In this document: positions 18,258 through 26,809 of the stretch, one piece after another
Layout: each line of letters opens with the position of its first letter
How positions within the stretch are numbered: position 1 is the first letter of the stretch
DNA from: Paracoccaceae bacterium
Lineage (GTDB): Bacteria; Pseudomonadota; Alphaproteobacteria; Rhodobacterales; Rhodobacteraceae
Reading direction: 5' to 3'
Assembly: GCA_029244725.1 (NCBI GenBank)
Contig: JAQWQJ010000102.1
Span: 1-64,000, forward strand
DNA length: 64,000 nucleotides
The notes under the pieces: model-generated
The model's database searches: none
Told to the model about the DNA's origin: nothing
The model's input: the letters and a program-made list of their open reading frames with translations, nothing else
Translations under genes and position numbers: made by a program

Positions 18258-18279
18258 CGCATGCTCTAAGTGTGAGCTG

Positions 18280-18292
18280 TGAACGACGTTCA
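18280..18292. promoter_or_regulatory. Operator 3 for the divergent TetR regulator
   Basis: TGAACGACGTTCA is a third palindrome of the same type with a G/C change in both arms. It lies 20 bases before the pspA start, probably over the transcription start, so binding there would block pspA. Its different arms may mean weaker binding. Confidence 0.7.
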
Positions 18293-18311
18293 TCTAACAG
18301 GAGACACTAAA

Positions 18312-18992
18312 ATGTTCAAACAAATAATGACTTTAGCACGTGGCCGCGTAAGTGACGGTTCGCAATCTATTTTGGACGCCAACTCTATGTCGCTGCTTCG
18401 CCAGCAAATTCGTGATGCGGCACAAGGCGTAGGGAAATCTCGAAAGGCCGTTGCTGTTATCATGGCCCACGCGGAAAGAGAAAAGGCGAGTCTGACACGA
18501 GTCGAAAGCCAAATTGCTGATTTAGAAAACCGGGCCTTGCGCGCATTGGAAAATGGCCGTGAAGACTTGGCAAGTGAAGCAGCCGAAGCGATTGCCAAGC
18601 TCGAGATTGAACACAGTACAACGCAAAAAGCGATTGCAACCTACGAAACTCAAATCGAACGGCTTAAGGTCTGTCTCACCGAGAGCGAGCATTGCCTTCG
18701 AGACATGAAGCAGGGCCAATATTTGGCCGAGGCAAAAGACAAAGCTCAGAGGCTAAGCGGCTTAACTCCGTCTGGGACAAACAACGATCTAAAAGATGCC
18801 GCCACGACCCTTAAAAATCTGCAAAAAAGACAAGAACACGCAGACGCAACCGCGGCCGCTTTGGTTGAACTGTCGATAGATGACTGCACCGAAGATCTGG
18901 TCGAGCGGATGGCTGCAGTTGGGTGCGGCACCTCGATAAAGCCAGACGCATCATCAGTCATGGAGCGATTGAAAAATACGGCTTCAAAGTAA
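18312..18992 (+). CDS. pspA: PspA/IM30-family membrane stress protein
   Basis: A 226-residue protein that is almost wholly alpha-helical and rich in charged coiled-coil stretches from about residue 25 to 150. The MFKQIMTLARGRVSD start resembles the amphipathic N-terminal helix by which PspA binds membranes. The family (PspA, Vipp1, IM30) forms ESCRT-III-like rings that support damaged inner membranes. The ATG at 18312 was chosen because AGGAG lies nine bases upstream and because an upstream GTG start would overlap operator 3. It is followed by a YiaA-like gene. No pspF or pspBC is seen nearby, so control by TetR replaces the enterobacterial scheme. Confidence 0.82.
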   Translation: MFKQIMTLARGRVSDGSQSILDANSMSLLRQQIRDAAQGVGKSRKAVAVIMAHAEREKASLTRVESQIADLENRALRALENGREDLASEAAEAIAKLEIEHSTTQKAIATYETQIERLKVCLTESEHCLRDMKQGQYLAEAKDKAQRLSGLTPSGTNNDLKDAATTLKNLQKRQEHADATAAALVELSIDDCTEDLVERMAAVGCGTSIKPDASSVMERLKNTASK

Positions 18993-19053
18993 GCCAAAGC
19001 GCCCACAAATCACACAATCATTTCATATTTTTTGAATCAAAAGGACTAAAATC

Positions 19054-19335
19054 ATGAACGCTTACATCAACAAACCCTCGATCGCATGGAGTTATTTCAC
19101 CTACGCACAGTTCATATTGGCTGGCTTGCTAATGGCAGGCGGCATCTACAATTTGGACGCAAGTTTCGCGGCTAAGGGCTTTTACGCGATGGCTGCTATT
19201 ATGTTGGTTAGCTCAACAGCGACGATCACCAAAACTTTGCGAGATGGTGAAGAAAGTGCACGCCTCCACAACAAAATTGAAGACGCTCAAACCGAACGTC
19301 TGCTTGCTGAAGCCAGCGGTGTAGACGCAAGCTAG
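19054..19335 (+). CDS. YiaA/YiaB-family inner-membrane protein
   Basis: A 93-residue protein with two membrane segments (about residues 12-32 and 38-58) and a charged C-terminal tail, matching the YiaAB two-helix family. AAAAGGACTAAAATC precedes the ATG. It follows pspA by 61 bases and is probably in the same TetR-controlled transcript. The family's function is not established; pairing with PspA hints at a role in membrane stress. Confidence 0.8.
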   Translation: MNAYINKPSIAWSYFTYAQFILAGLLMAGGIYNLDASFAAKGFYAMAAIMLVSSTATITKTLRDGEESARLHNKIEDAQTERLLAEASGVDAS

Positions 19336-19491
19336 CGCGCCCATGGTCAAGGCTTTGAATTGCCTTGACCAACTTGATGCCCACGCATTCTCAGAAATTT
19401 GCACCAAACAATACAATATCATCCCGAATTCACGCGGGTTTTCCCCAAAAGTGTTAACTTTCCTCGCCTTTAAAAACGGAAGATTTCGATA

Positions 19492-20067
19492 ATGACCAAC
19501 TTCAAAATGCTTACCGCCGCAGCAACATTTGGCGGGCTTGTAATCTTCGCGACCCTGTTTGCTTGGGGCCAACCGTTGATTTGTACATGTGGAGAAGTGA
19601 AATTCTGGATCGGCTCAATTTGGTCCAGCGGCAACTCTCAGCACATCATGGATTGGTACACACTTTCCCATTTTGTTCATGGACTGATAATTTTTCCACT
19701 TGGGCGTAAAATATTCCCCAACATCTCATTTACCTCGCTATTCGCAATCGCGATTCTGACAGGGGTGGCCTGGGAGATCGTCGAGCATACTGACTTTGTT
19801 CTCGATCAATTCCGAAATACCACCATCAACCAAGGGTACATTGGAGATTCAGTGTTAAACGCGGTTTCAGATTATATGTTTATGATGGCGGGTTTCCTGA
19901 TCGGCAGTTTGCTTCCTGCGCTCGTCACTTTGGCGTTGATCATAGCACTCGAACTTACGGCTGCATTCACGGCGCGCGACAGCCTGCTGCTGGAAGCAAT
20001 AATGTTGGCGCACCCATTCGAAGTGATTGAAACCTGGCAGCAAGAGTTGAATCCTCAGAAGCAATAA
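19492..20067 (+). CDS. DUF2585 (UPF0314) family membrane protein
   Basis: A 191-residue protein with about five membrane segments and the conserved motifs SQHIMDWYTLSHFVHG and GVAWEIVEHTDFVLDQFR, as in the UPF0314 family found mainly in alphaproteobacteria. Several histidines and acidic residues inside or near membrane segments suggest a membrane enzyme, but no function is known. It stands alone, 156 bases after the pspA/yiaA pair. Confidence 0.85.
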   Translation: MTNFKMLTAAATFGGLVIFATLFAWGQPLICTCGEVKFWIGSIWSSGNSQHIMDWYTLSHFVHGLIIFPLGRKIFPNISFTSLFAIAILTGVAWEIVEHTDFVLDQFRNTTINQGYIGDSVLNAVSDYMFMMAGFLIGSLLPALVTLALIIALELTAAFTARDSLLLEAIMLAHPFEVIETWQQELNPQKQ

Positions 20068-20198
20068 CCACCTTCATTGAGCAGACCTTTGCGACAAATA
20101 TTCATTCTCTATCTGACGAACAGTTTCGCTAGCTTTGGACGAAACAATCCGTAAGCTATCCGCGATAAACGCAATACGCTGCAAGAGAGTGGTCAATC

Positions 20199-21917
20199 AT
20201 GTCCGAAACGAACAAGTTGCGAGGCGGCGCACTTCTGGCTCTCGCTCTGAAAGAAAAGGGTGTTGAGCATGCGTTTACTTTGGCGGGTGGATTTTGTAAC
20301 CCAGCGCTAGAGGGCTTCATGGAATGCCAAATGCCGGTGATTAACTGCCCACATGAGCAGATAGCAGGGCATTTGGCCGACGGCCACGCACGGATCACCC
20401 GTAAACCTACAGTCTGCCTTGTTGGCCCCGAGGGGTTTGCCAATGCAGTGCCTGCGATGCTTGAAGCCGGCGGTGAGCGAAGCCCTGTTATCTTCATCAC
20501 AGGGTCTTCAACGCTTAAACGGCAGGGCGCGGGCGGCTTTAAGGAAATCGACGACGTCGCTATTGCTGCCCCGCTGGTCAAATATTCCGTCCAAATCACC
20601 GACGGCGAGAGGATCAGCGAATTTGTAAATCGTGCTTGGACTGCCGCTACAACGGGCTATCCGGGCCCGGTCCATATATCCCTGCCCGTCGACATTATGT
20701 TTTCGTCGTTTGAGGCAGATGCAGGACTTGATGAACGCCCCTATAACCGAACAGCGCGCGCCGTTCCGCGTGCTTGGCCTGACCCAACAGAGTTGCAACG
20801 CATCCTAAGCTTGGTGAGACAAGCAAAACGGCCCGTGATTATTGGTGGTCACGGCGTTTGGTGGTCGCAATCAGAAGCCAAGCTGGAAACAGCAGGCAGA
20901 TCTCTGAAAATACCTGTGTTTAACGTGCCCTACCATTCCAAACTTCTGGGCGAAGAATCTGAGTCCTATATGGGGCTGGCTGATTTTCACCAATATCACC
21001 CGAGCAAACCCGCGATCCACGAAGCCGATCTGGTTTTGATGATTGGTGGTAGGCTCGACAATCAAATGAACTTCGGTAACCCGCCGTTTTTTCCTGCAGG
21101 GCAAACGTTGGTCTGTATCAACGGCAGTCATGAGGAATTGGAAAACAATCAGGCCGCAGATGAGGTGCTTTTGTCAGACCCCGGTGCATTTCTTGACGCC
21201 CTCACAAATGTAGGACGTACGTGGGACACTTGGTTTGATTTGCAGCGCCAGCGCCGCTCGGATTGGGTCGACGAATGGTACGATCACATCGCCGCAGAAA
21301 GCGCCAAACCGGGTAAAATGCACCCCTTGCAGCTTTCACTGGACGTTCAGGAGCATATTGGAGATGACGATTGGTTGATCTTCGACGGGGGCAACACACA
21401 CTTCTGGTCTGAAATTGCCGTGAACATGGCTGGCTGGCGGGGGCAAAAACTGGGTGGTATCATGCACCCCGGCAATTATTCCCTACTGGGCGTCGGTGTA
21501 TCCTTTGGGATTTCTGCCAAAGCGCTGCACCCTGACCGCAACGTCGTTGTGATCTCAGGTGATGGTGCTTTCCTATCGGGCGGCTTGTCCATCGAGGCGG
21601 CCTTTCAAGAGGGCCTGCCGATAACGATTGTCATAGACAACAACGGCGGTCTGGACTGCATCAGTCAGCAGCAAGAGCGGCTGTTTTCTAACGGCAAACA
21701 CTTCGCCACCGATTTTCGAGACATTCCTTTTCATACCATGTGCGAAGGCATGGGTGGCCATGGTGAATTGGTCGAAACCCGTGATCAACTTGCCCCTGCA
21801 ATGCAGCGCGCCATGGCCAGCGGCAAAGTCGCTATTGTTAACGTGAAATGCCGCGGTGTTATCAGCCCGATAGTCGCTGCTACATCGGACAAACGCGATA
21901 AGGCTTCGATAGAATAA
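20199..21917 (+). CDS. Thiamine-pyrophosphate enzyme of the acetolactate-synthase superfamily
   Basis: A 572-residue protein with the three domains of TPP enzymes. In the N-terminal domain PHEQIAGHLADGHAR carries the catalytic glutamate. The C-terminal domain has the TPP/Mg motif SGDGAF followed about 25 residues later by DNN. The central FAD-like domain is present, but no FAD site can be claimed. It is not sulfoacetaldehyde acetyltransferase or glyoxylate carboligase by eye. The substrate is unknown. Its TAA stop overlaps the next ATG as TAATG, coupling it to the transthyretin-like gene and then to the DmdA-like gene, so the three probably act in one pathway. Confidence 0.82.
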   Translation: MSETNKLRGGALLALALKEKGVEHAFTLAGGFCNPALEGFMECQMPVINCPHEQIAGHLADGHARITRKPTVCLVGPEGFANAVPAMLEAGGERSPVIFITGSSTLKRQGAGGFKEIDDVAIAAPLVKYSVQITDGERISEFVNRAWTAATTGYPGPVHISLPVDIMFSSFEADAGLDERPYNRTARAVPRAWPDPTELQRILSLVRQAKRPVIIGGHGVWWSQSEAKLETAGRSLKIPVFNVPYHSKLLGEESESYMGLADFHQYHPSKPAIHEADLVLMIGGRLDNQMNFGNPPFFPAGQTLVCINGSHEELENNQAADEVLLSDPGAFLDALTNVGRTWDTWFDLQRQRRSDWVDEWYDHIAAESAKPGKMHPLQLSLDVQEHIGDDDWLIFDGGNTHFWSEIAVNMAGWRGQKLGGIMHPGNYSLLGVGVSFGISAKALHPDRNVVVISGDGAFLSGGLSIEAAFQEGLPITIVIDNNGGLDCISQQQERLFSNGKHFATDFRDIPFHTMCEGMGGHGELVETRDQLAPAMQRAMASGKVAIVNVKCRGVISPIVAATSDKRDKASIE

Positions 21918-22252
21918 TGGCTAAATTGACCTCTCATACTTTGAACGGCAGCGACGGAACCCACGCGGGCAGCATCACCGTGACATTGCGCGATCCTAAG
22001 ACTGGGGACGTTTTACTGACATCTGAAATGGATACAGGCGGACGGCTGAGTGAGGACATTCCCACCGACCGGATCGATCCTGAAACAATCTATGAGCTTG
22101 TTTTTGATGTCGGACCCTATTGGACGGGTCGTGGGGTCATTTCGACGGTTCAGGAGATAGCTCTGCGTTTCTCAATGCCTGACCCGAATGGCAGCTATCA
22201 TATGCCGATCATCTTTAACCCGAATTCGTATTCTATGTGGATGTCAGCCTGA
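21917..22252 (+). CDS. Transthyretin-like / 5-hydroxyisourate hydrolase-like protein
   Basis: A 111-residue protein of the transthyretin fold. KLTSHTLNGSDGTHAGS at the N-terminus matches the first hydroxyisourate hydrolase signature, with its histidine. SYHMPIIFNPNSYS near the end matches the second. The diagnostic C-terminal YRGS of true HIU hydrolases is missing; the protein ends YSMWMSA. No other urate genes are nearby. It is therefore probably a relative with another cyclic substrate, or a binding protein. It shares TAATG with the TPP-enzyme gene upstream and TGATG with the methyltransferase gene downstream, so the three are coupled in translation. Confidence 0.75.
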   Translation: MAKLTSHTLNGSDGTHAGSITVTLRDPKTGDVLLTSEMDTGGRLSEDIPTDRIDPETIYELVFDVGPYWTGRGVISTVQEIALRFSMPDPNGSYHMPIIFNPNSYSMWMSA

Positions 22253-23367
22253 TGGATGGGCTCAACATGTCTCGCCGCATTCGGCGGACTCCTTATACGG
22301 ATCGTGTTGAGCAAATTGGTGTCCAAGGTTTTTCGGTGGTCAACCACATGCTGTTGCCCAAGGCGTTCAAAACCAGCGTGGAAGAGGATTATTGGCATCT
22401 ACGCGAGCATGTTCAGATTTGGGACGTATCTTGCGAAAGGCAAGTGCAGATTGAAGGCCCAGATGCCGCAGAGCTGCTTCAGTGGATGACGCCTCGGGAC
22501 ATATCAAATGCAAAGGTAGGTGATTGCCTTTACGTCCCAATCATCGACGCAAATGCTGGCTTGATCAACGATCCGGTGATGTTGAAACTTTCTAACAATA
22601 AATTTTGGCTCTCAATCGCTGACAGTGACGTGCTGCTCTATGCCATGGGTCTAGCTCTTGGTCGTGGATTGGATGTAGAAGTGTCCGAACCGGACGTTTC
22701 GCCGCTTGCAGTTCAAGGCCCCAAAACAGAAGATCTGCTGGCAGGATTGTTTGGCGAACACATACGCGACATTGGTTTTTTCAAATTTGGATGGATTGAA
22801 TTTGAAAACACGCACCAACTCATCGCGCGTTCTGGTTATTCTCGCCAAGGCGGGTTTGAAATCTATCTAAGCGGAGGCCATTTGGGGTCAGCCCTTTGGG
22901 ACGCGGTGTGGAGTGCAGGCCAGACCTTCAATATAGCGCCGGGTTGCCCCAATTTAATAGAACGGATCGAGGGTGGTCTGTTTTCCTACGGCAACGAAAT
23001 GACACGCGAAAACAATCCCTTAGAACTTGGCTTAGTCAAATTTTGCAGTGTTGATGGGTCAATTGACTACATTGGTCGCAAAGCACTTCAGGAAATCGCA
23101 AAGCAAGGCGTTACCCGCGAAATTCGGGGCATTACCTTTGACGGAGACCCTTGCCCGACTTGCTCAGTACCGTGGCCTGTGACGGTCGGAGGCATCGAAA
23201 TCGGTAAAATCACGTCTGCAATCTGGTCACCGAGGCTTAAGTGCAATGTCGGACAAGCAATAATAGACCGGCGTTTCTGGGACGCTGGCCAGCAAGTCAC
23301 TGTTCATTGTCGAGACCAAGATATGCGGCGCGGCATAGTCCGCAAATTTCCCATCGAAATCGATTAG
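22252..23367 (+). CDS. DmdA/GcvT-like tetrahydrofolate-dependent methyltransferase
   Basis: A 371-residue protein of the aminomethyltransferase fold. Its landmarks follow DMSP demethylase DmdA: RRTPYTDRVE, VVNHMLLP, VWDV-type segment WDVSCERQV, MTPRDI, NDPVMLKL, SPLAVQGPK, SGYSRQGGFEIYL and CPNLIERIEGGLFSYG. DmdA moves a methyl group from dimethylsulfoniopropionate to tetrahydrofolate; related proteins act on methylamines or glycine. Assignment to DmdA itself is unproven because several aligned positions differ. The ATG at 22252 forms TGATG with the upstream stop. It is convergent with a betaine-type ABC transporter operon, which would suit a methylated osmolyte as substrate. Confidence 0.75.
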   Translation: MDGLNMSRRIRRTPYTDRVEQIGVQGFSVVNHMLLPKAFKTSVEEDYWHLREHVQIWDVSCERQVQIEGPDAAELLQWMTPRDISNAKVGDCLYVPIIDANAGLINDPVMLKLSNNKFWLSIADSDVLLYAMGLALGRGLDVEVSEPDVSPLAVQGPKTEDLLAGLFGEHIRDIGFFKFGWIEFENTHQLIARSGYSRQGGFEIYLSGGHLGSALWDAVWSAGQTFNIAPGCPNLIERIEGGLFSYGNEMTRENNPLELGLVKFCSVDGSIDYIGRKALQEIAKQGVTREIRGITFDGDPCPTCSVPWPVTVGGIEIGKITSAIWSPRLKCNVGQAIIDRRFWDAGQQVTVHCRDQDMRRGIVRKFPIEID

Positions 23368-23409
23368 TTGCGCTGATCGCATGCTTGCAGTTGGTAGCCA
23401 AGCGCGGGC

Positions 23410-24129
23410 CTAAGCCATCAGATAATCGCTAACGATGCTATTAAACAGGTCAGTTTTTTCCAAGTGTGGCGCATGTGCACAATTTGGGATGACCGCCAAG
23501 CTTGCCTTTGAAATCGACCTCCACAATTGCTCAGTTTGATCCCAAGAATAGGTGCGATCGCTGTCGCCCCAGATCACCAGCGTTTTGGCATCTAATTTCG
23601 GTAAATGCGTGCTGCCGCTCCATTTGTTCATCGCGTCCAAGCCTGAAAGGATAGCTTTCATGCTTGCCCGTTCTGCTATTTTTGCGCAGCCCTCATATGC
23701 GGTGTCATTCTCTCGATCCAAAAACCAAGTCGCGGAAATACGGCGCGCAGTTGCGGGGGCGCCGTCAGCTATCGCGCGGTCCTTTGAGGTTTGGATTGTT
23801 TCAAACCTACCGGGCAATACGCCCTGTGCGCCTGTTCCGTAGAGCACCAAACGTGCAACGCGTTCAGGGGATTTCGCAACCATCTCTTGAGCGATCATGC
23901 CCCCCATCGAATGTCCGACAAGGTGAAATTGATCCACGCCACGGTCGGTTAGATGTTCCAGAACCCAATCTGCGTAGTTTTCAATCGTTTGAAACGCGTC
24001 CAATTCCCCGTTTTCACCAAACCCAGGCAAATCGACCGCGATGATCGGCGCGTCGCCAAACGCGTCAGTCTGTGCGTCCCATTGCGCGCTGCCGCCCATA
24101 AAGCCATGAACAAAAACAACAGGGATCAT
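23410..24129 (-). CDS. Alpha/beta-fold hydrolase
   Basis: A 239-residue cytoplasmic protein with the nucleophile elbow GHSMGG (Ser at about residue 95), the oxyanion-hole segment VHGFMGG, an aspartate in IWGDSDRT and a histidine in NCAHAPHLE, which form a complete triad. Close families are carboxylesterases, enol-lactone hydrolases and haloperoxidases. Its ATG overlaps the permease stop as ATGA, so it is the last gene of the betaine-type transporter operon and may hydrolyse an ester or amide of the imported compound. Confidence 0.85.
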   Translation of the reverse strand: MIPVVFVHGFMGGSAQWDAQTDAFGDAPIIAVDLPGFGENGELDAFQTIENYADWVLEHLTDRGVDQFHLVGHSMGGMIAQEMVAKSPERVARLVLYGTGAQGVLPGRFETIQTSKDRAIADGAPATARRISATWFLDRENDTAYEGCAKIAERASMKAILSGLDAMNKWSGSTHLPKLDAKTLVIWGDSDRTYSWDQTEQLWRSISKASLAVIPNCAHAPHLEKTDLFNSIVSDYLMA

Positions 24130-25679
24130 TTGCGTCCGCCTTGGACAATCCGGTCAAGGATCATTGCGCAGAATAGGATTGAGAAGCCAGCTAGGATACC
24201 TTGGCCAACGTTGGCGTATTGCAGCGCCTCTAGCACGTCCTCGCCAAGTCCTTTGGCCCCGATCAAGGATGCAACCACTACCATCGCAAGCGAAAGCATG
24301 ATGGTTTGATTGATACCTGCGCGTATCGACGGGCTGGCCAACGGTAAGTCAACTTTGGTCAGCAAGTACCATTTGTTGGCTCCAAAACTGATTGCAGCTT
24401 CACGCACGCTTTCAGGCACACCACGCAAACCCAACACGGTTAAACGCACGACCGGAGTTCCGCCAAAGATCATTGTTGTCACAACAGCGGCAGGTTTGCC
24501 CGTCCCAAAGAACGCGATGACTGGGATCATAAAGACAAAGGCTGGCATCGTTTGCATGAAATCCATAATCGGTTGGATAAACGCATAAAACCGTTTGCGA
24601 CGTGCGGCGAACATTCCCAATGGAATTCCGATCAAAATTGACAAACAGGCCGCTGTTCCCAACAGGGCCAGCGTCGTCATTGCTTTTTCCCAAAACCCTA
24701 ACAGCCCCATGTAAGATAGGAATGCGCCGGAATAGATGGCCATGCGCACACCCGCGGTCAACCAAGTAAGCAGGATGATAAGTGCAGCAACCACGATCCA
24801 CGGCGTGCTGACAAAGACCAATTCAAGTGCGTCCAACATAAGTCGAATGAAATAGGTGATCGCATCAAACAGTGCCTCACCATTCAGCACGGCCCAATTG
24901 AAGAATGCTTCTACGCGGTCGATGCTACCCAAGCGAATATCTGGGTCAGTTGGAAAGTCGCTCAGTACGGAATAATACCCCGGAAAAGAGTAATGCAGCA
25001 TTGCTGCGGCAACGATAAGAATCATGAATATTGCGCTAAATACAATCTGCGCGACAGGCATGCCGAAGCGAACTGCTGGATCGGATAACCAGTCAGAAAA
25101 ACGAGCCTCGAGCGCCCAGTTGGCGACCAAGGATTGCGCAATTTTCACTATCACTAGGATCGCAAAGCCTGTCAGAGCAATCGTGGGACCTTCAGCTGCA
25201 AGCGCAGCGGCTTCGTCTCTGATGCCGCCGATGTTAGCTTCAAGCGAGTCCACAGTGCGCCTGTAGACGTCGACCTTGTCCGAACCGGTTTCAATCGCCG
25301 AGGCAAGTTGCTGCTTTCGCAGTTCAAGTGTGCCTTCGATTGAGGCAATCCGAACCATAGCGTCTGCTGCAAGGTCGCCGAACAAACCACGGGCGATCTG
25401 AACAAAGGCCAAAGATTCTATGATTAAAAATGGAAGTGCCCAACTCCAAAGACCACGTCCACCAAACCAGATCGGGCCAAACAGTCCCGCCATTGCATTA
25501 AATGTCGCGGTAAAGCTGGCTGATGCACCAATCTTATCGAAGATCGCGATATAGTAATCAGGCTTAGTGCGCACGAATGTACGAATATTGCCTCGACGCT
25601 CTTCGGCGTATGCCATGGCGGCTTCGGACGAGGTATCTTCTAGCGGGTTGACGCCCAGGTCTGCATTCATATCGGTCAT
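24126..25679 (-). CDS. Glycine-betaine/proline-type ABC permease with long N-terminal extension (ProW-like)
   Basis: A 517-residue membrane protein. The last 230 or so residues are a ProW/OpuAB permease core, with the coupling loop VRLTVLGLRGVPESVREAAISFGA. The first 280 residues are an extension: two or more hydrophobic segments flanking a predicted coiled stretch around residues 120-175, then another hydrophobic pair. E. coli ProW is about 350 residues. Overlaps of four bases join it to both the ATPase and the hydrolase genes. The transported compound is probably a quaternary amine or similar zwitterion. Confidence 0.82.
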   Translation of the reverse strand: MTDMNADLGVNPLEDTSSEAAMAYAEERRGNIRTFVRTKPDYYIAIFDKIGASASFTATFNAMAGLFGPIWFGGRGLWSWALPFLIIESLAFVQIARGLFGDLAADAMVRIASIEGTLELRKQQLASAIETGSDKVDVYRRTVDSLEANIGGIRDEAAALAAEGPTIALTGFAILVIVKIAQSLVANWALEARFSDWLSDPAVRFGMPVAQIVFSAIFMILIVAAAMLHYSFPGYYSVLSDFPTDPDIRLGSIDRVEAFFNWAVLNGEALFDAITYFIRLMLDALELVFVSTPWIVVAALIILLTWLTAGVRMAIYSGAFLSYMGLLGFWEKAMTTLALLGTAACLSILIGIPLGMFAARRKRFYAFIQPIMDFMQTMPAFVFMIPVIAFFGTGKPAAVVTTMIFGGTPVVRLTVLGLRGVPESVREAAISFGANKWYLLTKVDLPLASPSIRAGINQTIMLSLAMVVVASLIGAKGLGEDVLEALQYANVGQGILAGFSILFCAMILDRIVQGGRK

Positions 25680-26730
25680 GATACTTCTGTTCCTTCGATC
25701 ACTGTGCGCAACAAATCCGCGCGGGTGATAATACCGGCATCTTGACCATCCGCCTGAACCACAATCGGATTATCATCGTCGATCGCGATGTTGATAAGTG
25801 TGCTTAGTGTTTCGTCTTTGTTGACGTGTTTGACATCCGTGGGCAGCGGCCCGTGGGCGTCGATGTATGTCTGTATTGGCTGCATCACCGCATGGGCATG
25901 CACGACCTTAAGACGAGAAATGCCCGCCACGAAATCGGCAACGTAATCGTCGGCGGGATTCATCACGATATCCTCAGCGGTGCCAATTTGGATCATTTTT
26001 CCGTCCCTCATGATCGCAATCCGGTCGCCAATGCGCACAGCCTCATCAAGATCATGGGTGATGAAAATTGTCGTCTTTTTCAAAATCTTGCTCAGACGAA
26101 TAAATTCGTCCTGAAGTTGGCGGCGGATCAGCGGATCAAGCGCCGAGAACGGCTCGTCCATCAACAACACATCTGGGTTTGCGGCCAAAGCACGGGCAAG
26201 TCCAACACGCTGTTGCATCCCGCCTGAGAGTTCATGCGCAAACTTTGCGCCCCATGCGCCCAGTTCGACGATATCCAAAATCGCAGCAGCCTGACGCATG
26301 CGTTCATTTTTGGGGATTTGGCGGATTTCCAACGGCATGGCAACGTTGTCCAACACAGATCTATGCGGCATCAATGCGAAGTTCTGAAAGACCATGCCAA
26401 TTTTTTGATTTCGGAATTTTTGAAGATCGCGAACGCCCAATCCCATGACGTCTATGCCCTCAATTTCAATCTTGCCGGCCGTCGGCTCTAACAAGCGATT
26501 GAAGTGACGAACGAGGGTAGATTTGCCGCTACCCGACAATCCCATGATGCAAAAATTTCCCCTCGGTTCACAGAAAGGCTTACGTCGGCGACACCGACAA
26601 CAGCTCCGTACTCTTTGAGAATTTCAGCTTTGGTCAAACCGCGTTCTTGTACGGCTTTTAAGGCGTCACTCGATCGCGCACCAAATATTTTCCAGACGTT
26701 GGATATTTCAACGACGGTGTCCTGAGCCAT
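25676..26730 (-). pseudogene. Glycine-betaine/proline-type ABC ATPase (ProV-like), one-base frameshift before Walker A
   Basis: Codons from ATG 26730 give the ProV N-terminus (VEISNVWKIFGARSSDALK, then VGVADVSLSVNRGEIF). The frame then breaks. The remainder reads in another frame from MGLSGSGKSTLVRHF, with LSGGMQQRVGLARALA, LLMDEPFSALDP and a C-terminal CBS-like regulatory part. Adding one base to the A5 run at 26551-26555 (T5 on the coding strand) restores FCIMGLSGSGKST, the normal sequence. So the gene is either a recent pseudogene or, quite likely, has a homopolymer miscall. An internal start at 26545 would lose the first beta sheet. If intact it would drive the transporter with the permease (4-base overlap) and ProX. 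Confidence 0.85.
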
Positions 26731-26764
26731 CTCGGTTCTCGATTGAATAGGGGGAAAAGGGGTT

Positions 26765-26793
26765 GCGGCACCAATAAACTATACTGGTGCCGC
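26765..26793 (-). terminator. Intercistronic stem-loop between proX-like and proV-like genes
   Basis: GCGGCACCA and TGGTGCCGC form a perfect 9-bp stem with an 11-base loop. On the - strand it follows the binding-protein stop by 17 bases and is trailed by AACCCCTTTT. It is probably a partial terminator or mRNA-protecting hairpin that lets the binding protein be made in excess over the ATPase and permease. Confidence 0.6.
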
Positions 26794-26809
26794 GATGGTT
26801 GGCGCAGAC

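Noticed and set aside
20199-21917. TPP enzyme as sulfoacetaldehyde acetyltransferase (Xsc), which would pair with the CuyA-like gene
   Set aside because: The N-terminal glutamate region and the following motifs do not match those I recall for Xsc, and no phosphate acetyltransferase gene is nearby.
22252-23367. Firm naming of the GcvT-like protein as DmdA
   Set aside because: Overall motifs are DmdA-like, but close paralogues act on other methyl donors and the substrate residues could not be verified without an alignment.
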